Source: Antrihabitans auranticaus (lineage in GTDB: Bacteria; Actinomycetota; Actinomycetes; Mycobacteriales; Mycobacteriaceae). Taken from it: DNA of 64,000 nucleotides. The notes under the pieces are model-generated. The model was not told where the DNA came from. It did no database searches and saw nothing but the letters and a program-made list of their open reading frames with translations. The stretch lies in assembly GCF_016481275.1 (NCBI RefSeq), contig NZ_JAEMNW010000001.1:310001-374000 (forward strand), read 5' to 3'. The translations under genes and the position numbers were made by a program. Of this stretch, positions 1 to 8,676 are shown piece by piece; the stretch's first letter is position 1, and the number at the start of each line of letters is the position of its first letter.

Positions 1-919
1 TCGCGTCGATCGGCAGCCGCAAAGGACCGGCCTCATCGATGACTTCGCTCGCCGTCGTGACCAGCCTGGCTTCGCCCTCCCGGATCATGTGATGACACCC
101 GGTCGACGTCGTCGCGTGGACCGATCCGGGCACCGCCAGCGCGGGCCGTCCGAGCCTGCGCGCCCATTTCGCGGTATTTCGCGCGCCGCTTCGCCGACCC
201 GCTTCAACGACGAGCACCGCATCGGACAGCACAGCCACCAACCGGTTCCTGGTGAGGAACTGGTATCGCGTGACCGCTGTGCCCGGCGCGTACTCGCTGA
301 CGACAAGCCCGGTGCGCGCCACTTCCTCCAGCAACTTTGCGTGCGATTTCGGGTAGGGCGTATCGATTCCACATGCCAGAACGGCGACAGTCGCGCCTTC
401 TACCGACAGCGCTGCCCGGTGCGCCGTACCGTCGATGCCGAACGCGGCGCCGGACACGACAGTCCAGCCGCGCGATGCCAGATCGGCGGCAATGTCTGCC
501 GCCACGTACTCGCCGTAGTTGCTCGGCGCCCGCGTACCGACCACGGCCACCGACCGGTCCGTGAGCTCGGACAGCACCCCCGCCCCACGAACCCACAGCG
601 CAAGCGGCGCGACGCACTCCCGATCTTTTGCCTCCGCACCGCCGAACGCAAGCATTCGCCACGTGGGCCATTCTTCGTCGTCGGGCGTCACGAGCCTGCC
701 GCCGATCCGGTCCATCAGTTCGAGGTCGTGTGCTGCGGTGTCGAGGTGCCGCCTCGCTTCGGTTCGTCTCTGCAGCGCGGCGGGCAGGTCCCACTCCCGG
801 ACCGCTCGCGCTGCTTCCTCCACACCGACGGCGGCCACCAGCTCGTTGACCGGCGCGCTCGGCCCCTGCAACACCCTGGACAGATACGCGTACGCCAACC
901 TCCGCGCATCGCCGCTCAT
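1..919 (-). CDS. dprA: DNA-processing protein DprA, 3' end outside the window
   Basis: DprA/Smf loads RecA onto incoming single-stranded DNA during natural transformation. About 306 codons are visible from the ATG at 919; the C-terminus lies beyond base 1. An N-terminal helical region is followed by the Rossmann-like DprA core: VVGTRAPSNYG near residue 124, SGAAFGIDGTAH near 151, and the ssDNA-binding stretch TRNRLVAVLSDAVLVVEA near 223. The start overlaps the comM stop in an ATGA junction, so the two are probably co-translated. Downstream of comM is the usual actinobacterial position. The identity is secure; whether the organism is naturally competent cannot be told from this. Confidence 0.95.
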   Translation of the reverse strand, partial: MSGDARRLAYAYLSRVLQGPSAPVNELVAAVGVEEAARAVREWDLPAALQRRTEARRHLDTAAHDLELMDRIGGRLVTPDDEEWPTWRMLAFGGAEAKDRECVAPLALWVRGAGVLSELTDRSVAVVGTRAPSNYGEYVAADIAADLASRGWTVVSGAAFGIDGTAHRAALSVEGATVAVLACGIDTPYPKSHAKLLEEVARTGLVVSEYAPGTAVTRYQFLTRNRLVAVLSDAVLVVEAGRRSGARNTAKWARRLGRPALAVPGSVHATTSTGCHHMIREGEARLVTTASEVIDEAGPLRLPIDA

Positions 920-2421
920 CGCCGCACTCCGTCGCGAAATCCGAGGGCGGTCATCACGTCGAGCGAGTTCGGCCGTTCGCCACCGCGCAGGTCGCAGAGG
1001 GTCCACGCCAACCTCATCGCCCGGTCCGCGCCTCGCGAAGTGATGTCGCCGTGGCGCAGACAGTTGTCGATCGGCGCGATGATCTTGTACGGCAACCGGA
1101 AGCTCTTGCGGACGATGGGTCCCGGTACCTCCCCGTTCGTGGTGTAGCCGAACTTCGCCCAGCGTTGCCGCGCGGCCGTCCGAGCCGCGACTACACGTTG
1201 CCGCACGATCGCGCTGCCTTCCCCGCCGTCGTCGGTGAGGGCCGACGTCGCGCCACGCATCCGAACGCGGAGATCCACTCGGTCGATCAACGGACCCGAC
1301 AACTTGCCCAGATAGCGCCGCCGTGCGGTCGGCGCGCACACGCAGTCGGCCTCGCGCGCGGGCGCACACGGGCAGGGGTTCGCCGCAAGCACCAAGTGAA
1401 ACCGTGCTGGGTAGCGGGCGACTCCATCTCGTCGAGCAATGCGAACTTCGCCCTCTTCGAGCGGAGTACGCAGCGCCTCCAAGGTCTTCGAGCCCAGTTC
1501 GGCGCATTCGTCGAGGAACAGCACCCCGCGGTGCGCCTGGCTGATCGCGCCCGGCCGTGCCATTCCGGACCCACCGCCGACCAGCGCGGTGACCGTCGTC
1601 GTGTGGTGCGGGGCGATGAACGGCGGGAACGTGATGAGCGGATTCCGGTCGGTCAGCAATCCGGCTACGGAATGGATTGCCGTCACCTCCAGTGCCTCGG
1701 ATTCCGTCAGCGGTGGGAGCAGCCCTGGAAGGCGTTGGGCCAGCATCGTTTTCCCGATCCCCGGCGGACCGGTCAAGAGCAGGTTGTGTGCGCCCGCCGC
1801 CGCGATCTCGACCGCATGGCGAGCTTCCTCCTGGCCGACCACGTCGCTGAGGTCACCGAAGCACGGTTGCGCCTCGACCGCCTGACCGCTCGGTTCGGCC
1901 AATGCGGCGGTACCGCGCAGCCACGCGACGACCTGCCTGAGACTGCGCCCGCCGAGCACCTCGACCCCGTCGACGAGACCGGCTTCGGCGAGCGTCGCCT
2001 CCGGCACGACGACGCGGTGCCAGCCGGCGTTCTTCGCTGCGAGGACCGCCGGCAGCACGCCACGGACCGGCCTGAGCCTGCCGTCGAGGGCCAGCTCGCC
2101 CAGCAGAACCGTCTTCTCCAACTCGCCGTGCGGCAACTCCCCTGCAGCGTCGAGCACACTCAACGCAAGCGCCAGGTCGTACACGGACCCGACTTTGGGC
2201 AGAGTCGCGGGAGACAACGCGAGAATGATGCGCGAGTTGGGCCACTTCTCTTTCGAATTCGTCACCGCGGCACGCACCCGATCACGCGATTCCTGCAGTG
2301 CCGTATCGGGCAGGCCGACCAGGTGCACACCCGGCAAACCACCACTGATGTCGGCCTCGATCTCGACCAGCTGACCGTCGACTCCGCACACCGCAACCGA
2401 ATACGCGCGACCGAGCGGCAT
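916..2421 (-). CDS. comM: YifB/ComM-family Mg-chelatase-like AAA+ ATPase
   Basis: ComM is a hexameric AAA+ helicase that helps branch migration during integration of transforming DNA. The 501-residue protein has the N-terminal ChlI-like domain (VHLVGLPDTALQESRDRVRAA), Walker A GPPGIGKT near residue 217, Walker B VLFLDECAEL near 299, and the C-terminal Mg-chelatase domain with a cysteine cluster NPCPCAPAREADCVC. The ATG at 2421 shares one base with the yraN stop; a TTG one codon upstream is possible but less likely. Together with dprA and yraN this is the standard comM-dprA operon. Full length for the family. Confidence 0.95.
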   Translation of the reverse strand: MPLGRAYSVAVCGVDGQLVEIEADISGGLPGVHLVGLPDTALQESRDRVRAAVTNSKEKWPNSRIILALSPATLPKVGSVYDLALALSVLDAAGELPHGELEKTVLLGELALDGRLRPVRGVLPAVLAAKNAGWHRVVVPEATLAEAGLVDGVEVLGGRSLRQVVAWLRGTAALAEPSGQAVEAQPCFGDLSDVVGQEEARHAVEIAAAGAHNLLLTGPPGIGKTMLAQRLPGLLPPLTESEALEVTAIHSVAGLLTDRNPLITFPPFIAPHHTTTVTALVGGGSGMARPGAISQAHRGVLFLDECAELGSKTLEALRTPLEEGEVRIARRDGVARYPARFHLVLAANPCPCAPAREADCVCAPTARRRYLGKLSGPLIDRVDLRVRMRGATSALTDDGGEGSAIVRQRVVAARTAARQRWAKFGYTTNGEVPGPIVRKSFRLPYKIIAPIDNCLRHGDITSRGADRAMRLAWTLCDLRGGERPNSLDVMTALGFRDGVRR

Positions 2422-2777
2422 CAAAACACCCCCGGCAGGTGCTCGATCACAGGCTCACGACCGAACTCGATGAGCACCGAAACCACGTCGAAGCGAATTG
2501 GAGCGTACGTTCCCGCACGCTCCGCGAGCCACAACAACGCCAGCCGCCTGATTCGGCCCTGTTTGTCCAGCGTCACTGCCTCGGCCGGAATTCCGAAGCC
2601 GCGACCGGTCCTCGTCTTCACCTCGACGAAGACGATCTCGTCCCCGATCTGCCCGACGATGTCGAGTTCGCCGTACCGGCACCGCCAGTTCCGATGTGTG
2701 ATCGTCATTCCCGCCGCGGTCAAGAACTCTGCGGCAAGGCCTTCCCCATAGGCGCCGAGCGCCAGCTTGTTTCCCAC
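2421..2777 (-). CDS. yraN: UPF0102 (YraN) family putative nuclease
   Basis: The 118-residue protein has the YraN fold signature: LGAYGEGLAAEFL near the N-terminus, then the restriction-endonuclease-like motif GELDIVG (residues about 36-42) and FVEVKTR (about 50-56), whose acidic residues and lysine match the PD-(D/E)xK arrangement. The biochemical role of the family is poorly defined; it is generally inferred to act on DNA or Holliday junctions. It is the first gene of the yraN-comM-dprA unit and ends one base into the comM start. Confidence 0.9.
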   Translation of the reverse strand: MGNKLALGAYGEGLAAEFLTAAGMTITHRNWRCRYGELDIVGQIGDEIVFVEVKTRTGRGFGIPAEAVTLDKQGRIRRLALLWLAERAGTYAPIRFDVVSVLIEFGREPVIEHLPGVF

Positions 2778-2841
2778 ACCCGCAACATTGCCCGGCGGTA
2801 CGGACTACCCGATTTCCTCGACCTGGGAAAACAGATTGCCC

Positions 2842-2868
2842 TGTGGATAACGCAGGCCCTGTGGATAA
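2842..2868 (-). promoter_or_regulatory. Pair of perfect TTATCCACA (DnaA-box-like) motifs
   Basis: Two copies of TTATCCACA on the minus strand, at 2842-2850 and 2860-2868, same orientation, starts 18 bp apart. They sit in the 97-base gap upstream of yraN and just beyond the DUF2469 stop. The sequence equals the strong Escherichia coli DnaA box; the usual actinobacterial consensus is TTGTCCACA. No function is shown: they could be a DnaA titration site, a DnaA-regulated promoter for yraN, or chance. Confidence 0.45.
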
Positions 2869-2874
2869 GCAGAC

Positions 2875-3180
2875 TTACTCCGGCAGGCGCAGATCCGGCT
2901 TTTCGAGCTCTTCGATGTTCACGTCCTTGAACGTGATCACGCGGACGTGCTTGACGAAACGCGCCGGGCGGTACATGTCCCACACCCAGGCGTCGGCCAT
3001 CCGGACCTCGAAATAGACCTCACCATCGGCGTTCTGCGGCAGCAGTTCGACCGAATTCGCCAGGTAGAAGCGTCGCTCGGTCTCCACGACGTACGAGAAC
3101 TGCCCGACGATGTCCTTGTACTCGCGATAGAGCGAGAGTTCCATCTCGGTTTCGTACTTCTCGAGATCTTCGGCGCTCAT
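2875..3180 (-). CDS. DUF2469 family conserved actinobacterial protein
   Basis: Small acidic protein of 101 residues, beginning MSAEDLEKYETEMEL, that matches the DUF2469 family found between rnhB and yraN in actinobacteria. The pattern EYKDIVGQFSYVVETERRF is the most conserved stretch. The ATG at 3180 was chosen because it fits the family start and is preceded by an AGGAGG-like site in CAGGAGGATC; the frame is open further upstream to 3246 but that extension is not family-like. No enzymatic motif or membrane segment is visible. Its function is unknown; linkage to rnhB and lepB is strongly conserved. Confidence 0.9.
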   Translation of the reverse strand: MSAEDLEKYETEMELSLYREYKDIVGQFSYVVETERRFYLANSVELLPQNADGEVYFEVRMADAWVWDMYRPARFVKHVRVITFKDVNIEELEKPDLRLPE

Positions 3181-3246
3181 CTGGTCGGAGATCCTCCTGA
3201 TCGGGTGTGGTCGCAGCGCGGGTTCGTCACCTGCGGTGAACAGCAA

Positions 3247-4011
3247 TCATGTCGCACTCTCCACCGCCGCCGTCACAGGGTCCAATTCTGCAGCCGCCAT
3301 GTCCAATTCTGCAGCCGCCGCGTCCAATTCTGTGCCATTCAGGCACACACTGTCCGCCACCACGGCACCGGCGCGGACGTTCTTCCAAGACATCCTGTGT
3401 TCGCTCGAAGGGCCAAGTGCCGCAAGCGCTTCCAGATGAGCGGGGGTGTTGTAGCCCTTGTGCGTTGCGAACTCGTAGCCAGGCATCTTCGCGTCGAGTT
3501 CGACCATGAAGCGGTCGCGCGTCACCTTCGCCAAAATGCTCGCGGCAGCGATGCACGCGGCCGTCGCGTCGCCGCCTATCACGGGCAACGACGGCACCGC
3601 AAGACCGGGAACGCGGAACCCGTCCGACAGCACGTAGCCGGGCTGCGTTTTCAGACCCGCGATCGCACGCCGCATGCCCTCGATATTGGCGACGTGAATG
3701 CCGATCGAGTCGATCTCCCAGGCAGGAATGGACACGACCTGCCAGGCCAGCGCCAGCCGCTTGATCACTGGGAACAGCTCTTCGCGGGCACGCTCGGTCA
3801 GCTTCTTCGAATCGTCCAAACCTGCAAGCGCCGCATACGGTTTCGGCGGCAGCAGGCAGGCTGCGACGACGAGCGGACCGGCGCACGAGCCCCGCCCCGC
3901 CTCGTCGACGCCGGCAACCGGACCGAGCCCGCTCCTGATGAGCGCAGACTCCAGAGTCCGCAATCCCGTGGATTTGCGGATGACGGTTCGCGGCGGCCAC
4001 ACCATAGGCAT
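3247..4011 (-). CDS. rnhB: Ribonuclease HII
   Basis: RNase HII cleaves RNA in RNA-DNA hybrids and starts removal of misincorporated ribonucleotides. Of 254 residues, the catalytic motif VDEAGRG places Asp36 and Glu37; further motifs are GLDDSKKLT, the Asp in VLSDGF and [14 protein letters not shown] with the last catalytic Asp. The C-terminus carries an alanine-rich extension, roughly the last 30 residues, made of [14 protein letters not shown] repeats that come from a 21-bp tandem DNA repeat and are unlikely to be catalytic. It ends three bases upstream of the lepB stop side and follows lepB in the operon. Confidence 0.95.
   Translation of the reverse strand: MPMVWPPRTVIRKSTGLRTLESALIRSGLGPVAGVDEAGRGSCAGPLVVAACLLPPKPYAALAGLDDSKKLTERAREELFPVIKRLALAWQVVSIPAWEIDSIGIHVANIEGMRRAIAGLKTQPGYVLSDGFRVPGLAVPSLPVIGGDATAACIAAASILAKVTRDRFMVELDAKMPGYEFATHKGYNTPAHLEALAALGPSSEHRMSWKNVRAGAVVADSVCLNGTELDAAAAELDMAAAELDPVTAAVESAT
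3280..3332. repeat. 21-bp tandem repeat inside the 3' end of rnhB
   Basis: Units at 3280-3300 and 3301-3321 differ only in their last two bases; a third partial unit GTCCAATTCTG runs 3322-3332. The unit is a multiple of three, so the array adds heptapeptide repeats (AELD plus alanines) to the RNase HII tail without shifting the frame. Copy number may vary between strains by slippage. Confidence 0.85.
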
Positions 4012-4013
4012 GT

Positions 4014-4859
4014 CTAGTTCTGGTCGATGTCCGGTGAGCTGATCGTGCCCATCCGGCCCGGCGGCAAAATGATGAACACGGCCTTACCGCGCACGTTGTC
4101 GACGGGAACCGTGCCTTGCAGTTCGTCGGACACGTGATAGCGCGAATCCTTGGAATCGAGGCGGTTGTCGCCCATCACCCACAGATTCCCGTCCGGCACC
4201 GTGATCGGCCCGAATTCCCGGCCGAGGCAGGGATTCACCTGCTTGACCGGGTTCAGGAGGCTGTTGTCGAGATACGGCTCGTCGAGCAACTTGCCGTTGA
4301 CCGTCACGCCGCCCTCTGAGTTACGGCACTGGACCGTCTGCCCGCCCGTTGCAATGACGCGCTTGACGAGGTTGTTCTCGTCCGGCGGGACCACACCCAG
4401 GACCGAGCCGATGTTCTGCAAACCGCGCACAACAACATTGTCCGACCGAATCGACTGATACCCATCGTTCCAGGACGGCGGACCGAGGAAGACGACCACC
4501 TCGCCCGGCTTCGGATCCCGGAAGCGGTAGCTGATCTTCTGCACGATGATCCGGTCGCCCGTGCAGCCAGGGCAGCCGTGGAGCGTCGGTTCCATCGATT
4601 GCGATGGAATCAGATACACGCGAGCGACGAAAGTCTGGAGCAGGAAGCTCAGCAGCAGTGCGACTGCGATGAGAATCGGCAGCTCGCGAAGGAACGAGCG
4701 CGGTTTGCCCGACTTGTCTTTCTTCTTCGATGCCGCTACCGCGTCCGCGTTGCCGTCGTCGGTCGTCATCGAAGAGTCGGGTGATTCGCCTTCTGCGCCA
4801 GCCCTATCGGCTGCCGACGCGGACGTCGAATCATCCGGACCTGCTTGGTTGTCTGCCAC
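4014..4859 (-). CDS. lepB: Signal peptidase I
   Basis: Type I signal peptidase that cleaves secretory signal peptides at the outer face of the membrane. With the GTG at 4859 the protein has 281 residues: a cytoplasmic acidic/Lys-rich N-terminus, one membrane anchor (about 60-82), the catalytic serine in PSQSMEPTL (Ser88), and the catalytic lysine in [10 protein letters not shown] (Lys166), then the box-E-like [12 protein letters not shown]. The frame stays open to 4907, but that part would read through the hairpin that ends rplS, so the GTG is preferred; a TAACCT hexamer lies seven bases upstream, suggesting a leaderless transcript. Lies between rplS and rnhB as in mycobacteria. Confidence 0.95.
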   Translation of the reverse strand: MADNQAGPDDSTSASAADRAGAEGESPDSSMTTDDGNADAVAASKKKDKSGKPRSFLRELPILIAVALLLSFLLQTFVARVYLIPSQSMEPTLHGCPGCTGDRIIVQKISYRFRDPKPGEVVVFLGPPSWNDGYQSIRSDNVVVRGLQNIGSVLGVVPPDENNLVKRVIATGGQTVQCRNSEGGVTVNGKLLDEPYLDNSLLNPVKQVNPCLGREFGPITVPDGNLWVMGDNRLDSKDSRYHVSDELQGTVPVDNVRGKAVFIILPPGRMGTISSPDIDQN

Positions 4860-4866
4860 GAGAGAC

Positions 4867-4872
4867 AGGTTA
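4867..4872 (-). promoter_or_regulatory. Putative -10 element of a leaderless lepB promoter
   Basis: TAACCT (TANNNT pattern) is followed by seven bases and then the lepB GTG; there is no Shine-Dalgarno sequence. This spacing is typical of leaderless actinobacterial transcripts. It directly abuts the terminator-like hairpin at 4872-4895, so lepB may start anew after rplS. Confidence 0.4.
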
Positions 4873-4895
4873 GCCCGGCTCGAACGAGCCGGGCT
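4872..4895 (-). terminator. Hairpin between rplS and lepB
   Basis: Perfect 11-bp inverted repeat AGCCCGGCTCG / CGAGCCGGGCT with only two bases between the arms. It lacks a T-tract, as many actinobacterial terminators do. It separates the highly expressed rplS from lepB. Confidence 0.6.
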
Positions 4896-4954
4896 TCCTG
4901 GGAACACTTACGGCGCGGTGCGCCAGAAGATCGCTGAATCGCTTACGCGACGGA

Positions 4955-5296
4955 TCAGCGCTTTTCCTTGATCTTGGCGGCCTTGCCACGCAGTTCGCGC
5001 AGGTAGTACAGCTTGGCGCGACGGACGTCACCGCGGGTCACAACGTCGATGTGGTCGATGTTGGGGCTGTGGACCGGGAACGTGCGCTCGACGCCGACGC
5101 CGAACGACACCTTGCGAACGGTGAAGGTCTCGCGGATGCCACCGCCCTGGCGGCGAATCACAACGCCCTTGAAGATCTGGATGCGCTCTTTTGCGCCTTC
5201 GATAACCTTGACGTGCACGTTGAGCGTGTCGCCGGGGCGGAACTCCGGAATGTCGTCGCGCAGCGACTTTTTGTCCAGGAAGTCCAGGGTGTTCAT
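4955..5296 (-). CDS. rplS: 50S ribosomal protein L19
   Basis: L19 lies at the 30S-50S interface. The 113-residue protein starts [19 protein letters not shown] and carries the family motifs [40 protein letters not shown], and ends in a basic tail ([11 protein letters not shown]). Length is normal for L19. The ATG at 5296 is preceded by AAGGATGACGAT, giving a usable ribosome-binding site; the open frame further upstream to 5425 is not L19-like. A terminator-like hairpin follows the gene before lepB. Confidence 0.97.
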   Translation of the reverse strand: MNTLDFLDKKSLRDDIPEFRPGDTLNVHVKVIEGAKERIQIFKGVVIRRQGGGIRETFTVRKVSFGVGVERTFPVHSPNIDHIDVVTRGDVRRAKLYYLRELRGKAAKIKEKR

Positions 5297-5458
5297 ATCG
5301 TCATCCTTGCGTTCGCGAGAACAGAGGAACCTGGTGAGCGAATTCGCTGCTGACCGGTTCGTGCTCAGGTCGGGGTCATGCTGCCGGCACATCGAAACGA
5401 AGAGTGCGTCCAGGCAACCCGTCAATTGTGCCAGACGCCGCCAGCCAGGCGAAATCGG

Positions 5459-6313
5459 CTAACGGTCCGGTGCGTGGGTTACCACGTGCGTCGGTGCAGG
5501 TGGCGCCGCGTGCACCTTCCGCTGCAGTTCCTCTTCGGCGCCCGAGAGAGCATGCTCGATGCTCGGCTTGCCCGCGATCAGGTCCTGAACGTAGATCTTT
5601 GCCCTGATCAACGGACGCCGGATCTTGCGCTCCCGTTCCAGCGCGCGTTCCATCCGTTTCGGCCGATCGGTATACCGCCAACGTGCCCATGGCGCACCCG
5701 GTCGGCTCAACCGAATTGCACCCACGACCAGGAGCGGAAGTACATAGAGCCCGAGCAGGCCGGTCCAGATCTTGCCCTTCGCAATGACGATCGCCGCGAG
5801 ACCGAGGTTCACCAGAGCAGACGCGATTATCGACGCCCTGATCCACGGGCTCGGGTCGTCCCTGAACGTCGTGGGGTTGATCAGTTCCAGCGGGCGCAAT
5901 CCGAGGAGCAGCAGCGCCGTGACCGCAATCGCGACGAATACGGCATCGACCGACGCACGGCCCTCTTCCTCCCAATAGACGTCTTTCAGATAGAAGATCA
6001 GCGCGAACTCGTCGAGCACCAGCGCCGCACCGGCGCCGAAGATGGCAGCCAGCCAGGCGCCGCTGGTCTGGGTGCCGTCTTCGTAGATCGCGATGATCGC
6101 GACACCCGAGATCAGCATCGCAATCAGTCCGAATACCGCGTGATGGATGTGGTGCCCATCGGCTACGACGTTGCTCGGCCACCATTTGACCTCTGCCCGG
6201 ATCAGCCTGACGCTGAGCCGGATGAACAGAAATCCGACGATGAAACCGATCAGGAAGCACAGCAGCGGCAGTCGGCCGTGAGCGATGATCTCGTCTTCGA
6301 GCCACCTGCGCAT
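5459..6313 (-). CDS. Conserved multi-pass membrane protein with HHxHH motif
   Basis: A 284-residue protein starting MRRWLEDEIIAHGR, ten bases after the tex stop, so probably in the tex operon. About six membrane helices are seen (near 15-35, 59-79, 85-107, 122-140 and two more to about residue 225), followed by a basic cytoplasmic tail. Conserved-looking features are the histidine cluster ADGHHIHHAVFG (His54, 55, 57, 58) at the edge of helix 2 and the acidic stretch LDEFALIFYLKDVYWEEEG. This could be metal binding, but no family function is known to me. The long open frame upstream to 6511 overlaps tex and was rejected as start. Confidence 0.75.
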   Translation of the reverse strand: MRRWLEDEIIAHGRLPLLCFLIGFIVGFLFIRLSVRLIRAEVKWWPSNVVADGHHIHHAVFGLIAMLISGVAIIAIYEDGTQTSGAWLAAIFGAGAALVLDEFALIFYLKDVYWEEEGRASVDAVFVAIAVTALLLLGLRPLELINPTTFRDDPSPWIRASIIASALVNLGLAAIVIAKGKIWTGLLGLYVLPLLVVGAIRLSRPGAPWARWRYTDRPKRMERALERERKIRRPLIRAKIYVQDLIAGKPSIEHALSGAEEELQRKVHAAPPAPTHVVTHAPDR

Positions 6314-6323
6314 GAAATATGCC

Positions 6324-8657
6324 CTACCGGCCGAATCCGGCCTTGCGCAGCGCATCGGCCATCGATCCCGAAGGCGCTGCCTGCGCCGGACCGGATCCAC
6401 CGCGATTTCCGCCGCGACCCCCACCGGCCTGCTTTGCGGGCGGCTGCCCGGTCGGCTTTCCGCGACGCGCAGCCGCCGGTCGCCCACGGTCGGGTTGTGG
6501 CGCGGCGGCACCGACCTCGTCGTCCAGTCGCAAAGTGAGCCCGATGCGCTGCCGGGGAATGTCGACGTCGACGACCTTCACGCGGACGACGTCTCCCGAC
6601 TTCACGACCTCGCGCGGATCCTTGACGAAGTTGTGCGACATCGCCGACACGTGGACCAGGCCGTCCTGATGCACGCCGATGTCGACGAACGCGCCGAAGG
6701 CCGCGACGTTCGTGACCACACCTTCCAGGGTCATGCCCGGTTTGAGGTCGGCGACCTTCTCGATTCCAGCGGCGAACGTCGCAGTCTTGAATTCGGGACG
6801 TGGGTCACGACCCGGCTTCTCGAGTTCCGCGATGATGTCGCTGACCGTAGGGAGGCCGAAACGCTCGTCTGCGAAGTCGACGGGCCGCAGCTCGCGCAGA
6901 ACGCGGGTGTTGCCGATCAGCTCCTTCACGCCCTGTCCGGTGCGATCGACGATTCGACGGACCACAGGGTAGGACTCGGGGTGCACCGCCGACATGTCGA
7001 GCGGATCGTCGCCGCCCCGGATGCGGAGGAACCCAGCACACTGCTCGAAGGCCTTCGGACCGAGGCGGGGAACCTGCTTGAGCGCGCTCCGGCTGGCGAA
7101 CCGGCCGCTCTGATCCCTATGCGCGACAATGCTTTCGGCGAGGGACGTCGTGATTCCGGAAACCCGGGACAGCAACGGCACCGACGCCGTGTTCACATCG
7201 ACACCGACAGCGTTCACCGCGTCCTCGACAACGGCACCGAGCGACCGCGCAAGCATCGTCTCCGACACGTCGTGCTGATACTGGCCGACACCGATCGACT
7301 TCGGATCGATCTTCACCAATTCGGCGAGCGGATCCTGCAGGCGGCGCGCGATGGAAACCGCACCGCGCAGCGATACGTCCATGCCCGGTAGTTCCTGGGA
7401 CGCGAAGGCCGACGCGGAATACACCGACGCCCCGGCCTCGGACACGACGATCTTGGTCGGCTTCTTGTCCGGAATCCGCGAAATCAACTCCGCCGCGAGT
7501 GCATCGGTTTCCCGCGACGCTGTTCCGTTGCCGATGGCGATCAGCTCGACGCCGAATCGAGCCACCAGCGCTCCGAGCACGGCGAGTGCGCGGTCCTCCT
7601 GGTGTAGATAGATCACTTCGGTCGCGACCGGCTTGCCCGTTGCGTCGACGACCGCGACCTTGACGCCCGTGCGGTAACCCGGGTCCAGCCCCATCGTTGT
7701 GCGAGTGCCGGCCGGCGCGGCCAGCAGCAGATCCTTCAGGTTCATCGCGAACACGTCGACCGCGTCTTTCTCGGCCGCCTGGCGCAGGCGCATACGAGTG
7801 TCGATGCCGAGGGTGACCTGCAACTTCGTCTTCCACGCCCAGCGCACCGTGTCGAGCAGCCACGGGTCTGCGGGCCGGCCGCGGTCGGCAATACCGAACT
7901 TGGTCGCGATCCGGCCCTCGTAGACCGTTCGCTCCCCCGGACCGGCTTCCACGGCGTCGGGCTCGAGTTGCAGAGAAAGCACCTCTTCCTTCTCCCCGCG
8001 CAGCAGCGCGAGAATCCGGTGCGAGGGGAGCTTCGAAAACGGCTCGGAAAACTCGAAGTAGTCCTTGAACTTCGCGCCGGCTTCTTCCTTGCCCTTGCGA
8101 ACTGACGAACTCACCTGGCCTCGGTTCCACATCGTCTCGCGCAACTCGCCGACGAGGTCTGCGTCCTCGGCAAATCGTTCGACGAGAATCGAGCGGGCGC
8201 CGTCGAGTTGCTCTTCGCTGAACTTCGCGGGGTCGGCGGTCGGGTCGGTGAGCAGCTCGTCGGCGACCGGCTCGTGTCCGGCTTCGCGTGCGATCTGCGC
8301 TTTGGTGCGCCGCTTGGGCTTGAACGGTAGGTAGATGTCCTCGAGGCGAGCCTTGGTGTCCGCAAGCATGATTCGCTGCTCGAGCGCGTCGTCCAGCTTG
8401 CCCTGCGAACTGATCGATTCGAGGATCGCGGTGCGCCGCTCGTCGAGCTCGCGCAGGTAGCGCAACCGCTCGTCGAGCAAGCGAAGCTGGGCGTCATCGA
8501 GTCCGCCTGTCGCTTCCTTGCGGTACCTCGCGATGAACGGGACCGTCGAACCAGCGTCGAGGAGGTCGACAGCGGCGCGAACCTGACCTTCGTCGACTCC
8601 GAGTTCTTCGGCGATGCGGCTGTTGACCGACTTAAGCATTGTCACGGCGGGCAACAT
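6324..8657 (-). CDS. tex: Tex-family S1 RNA-binding transcription accessory protein
   Basis: Tex/YhgF proteins bind nucleic acid and affect transcription and RNA turnover. The 777-residue frame shows the N-terminal helical region (VPFIARYRKEATGGLDD), the YqgF/RuvC-like fold near the middle (TTMGLDPGYRTGVKVAVVD; YLHQEDRALAVLGALV), the helix-hairpin-helix region (VGQYQHDVSETMLARSL; VDVNTASVPLLSRVSGI), and the C-terminal S1 domain (GMTLEGVVTNVAAFGAFVDI). A basic Gly/Arg/Pro-rich tail follows. The true start may be 8657 (ATG), 8645 (GTG, eight bases after a TAATGT -10-like hexamer) or 8639 (ATG, family-like MLKSVNSRIAEEL); none has a clear Shine-Dalgarno site. Confidence 0.93.
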   Translation of the reverse strand: MLPAVTMLKSVNSRIAEELGVDEGQVRAAVDLLDAGSTVPFIARYRKEATGGLDDAQLRLLDERLRYLRELDERRTAILESISSQGKLDDALEQRIMLADTKARLEDIYLPFKPKRRTKAQIAREAGHEPVADELLTDPTADPAKFSEEQLDGARSILVERFAEDADLVGELRETMWNRGQVSSSVRKGKEEAGAKFKDYFEFSEPFSKLPSHRILALLRGEKEEVLSLQLEPDAVEAGPGERTVYEGRIATKFGIADRGRPADPWLLDTVRWAWKTKLQVTLGIDTRMRLRQAAEKDAVDVFAMNLKDLLLAAPAGTRTTMGLDPGYRTGVKVAVVDATGKPVATEVIYLHQEDRALAVLGALVARFGVELIAIGNGTASRETDALAAELISRIPDKKPTKIVVSEAGASVYSASAFASQELPGMDVSLRGAVSIARRLQDPLAELVKIDPKSIGVGQYQHDVSETMLARSLGAVVEDAVNAVGVDVNTASVPLLSRVSGITTSLAESIVAHRDQSGRFASRSALKQVPRLGPKAFEQCAGFLRIRGGDDPLDMSAVHPESYPVVRRIVDRTGQGVKELIGNTRVLRELRPVDFADERFGLPTVSDIIAELEKPGRDPRPEFKTATFAAGIEKVADLKPGMTLEGVVTNVAAFGAFVDIGVHQDGLVHVSAMSHNFVKDPREVVKSGDVVRVKVVDVDIPRQRIGLTLRLDDEVGAAAPQPDRGRPAAARRGKPTGQPPAKQAGGGRGGNRGGSGPAQAAPSGSMADALRKAGFGR

Positions 8658-8676
8658 TACCGGCGGCGTGTGACAT

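Noticed and set aside
89-2751. Long plus-strand open frames opposite dprA, comM and yraN
   Set aside because: They are antisense to clearly homologous genes, have Arg-rich low-complexity composition and no recognisable domain; typical shadow frames of GC-rich DNA.
4860-4907. N-terminal extension of signal peptidase I
   Set aside because: It would be coded by the terminator hairpin behind rplS; the GTG at 4859 with a -10-like hexamer in front fits better.
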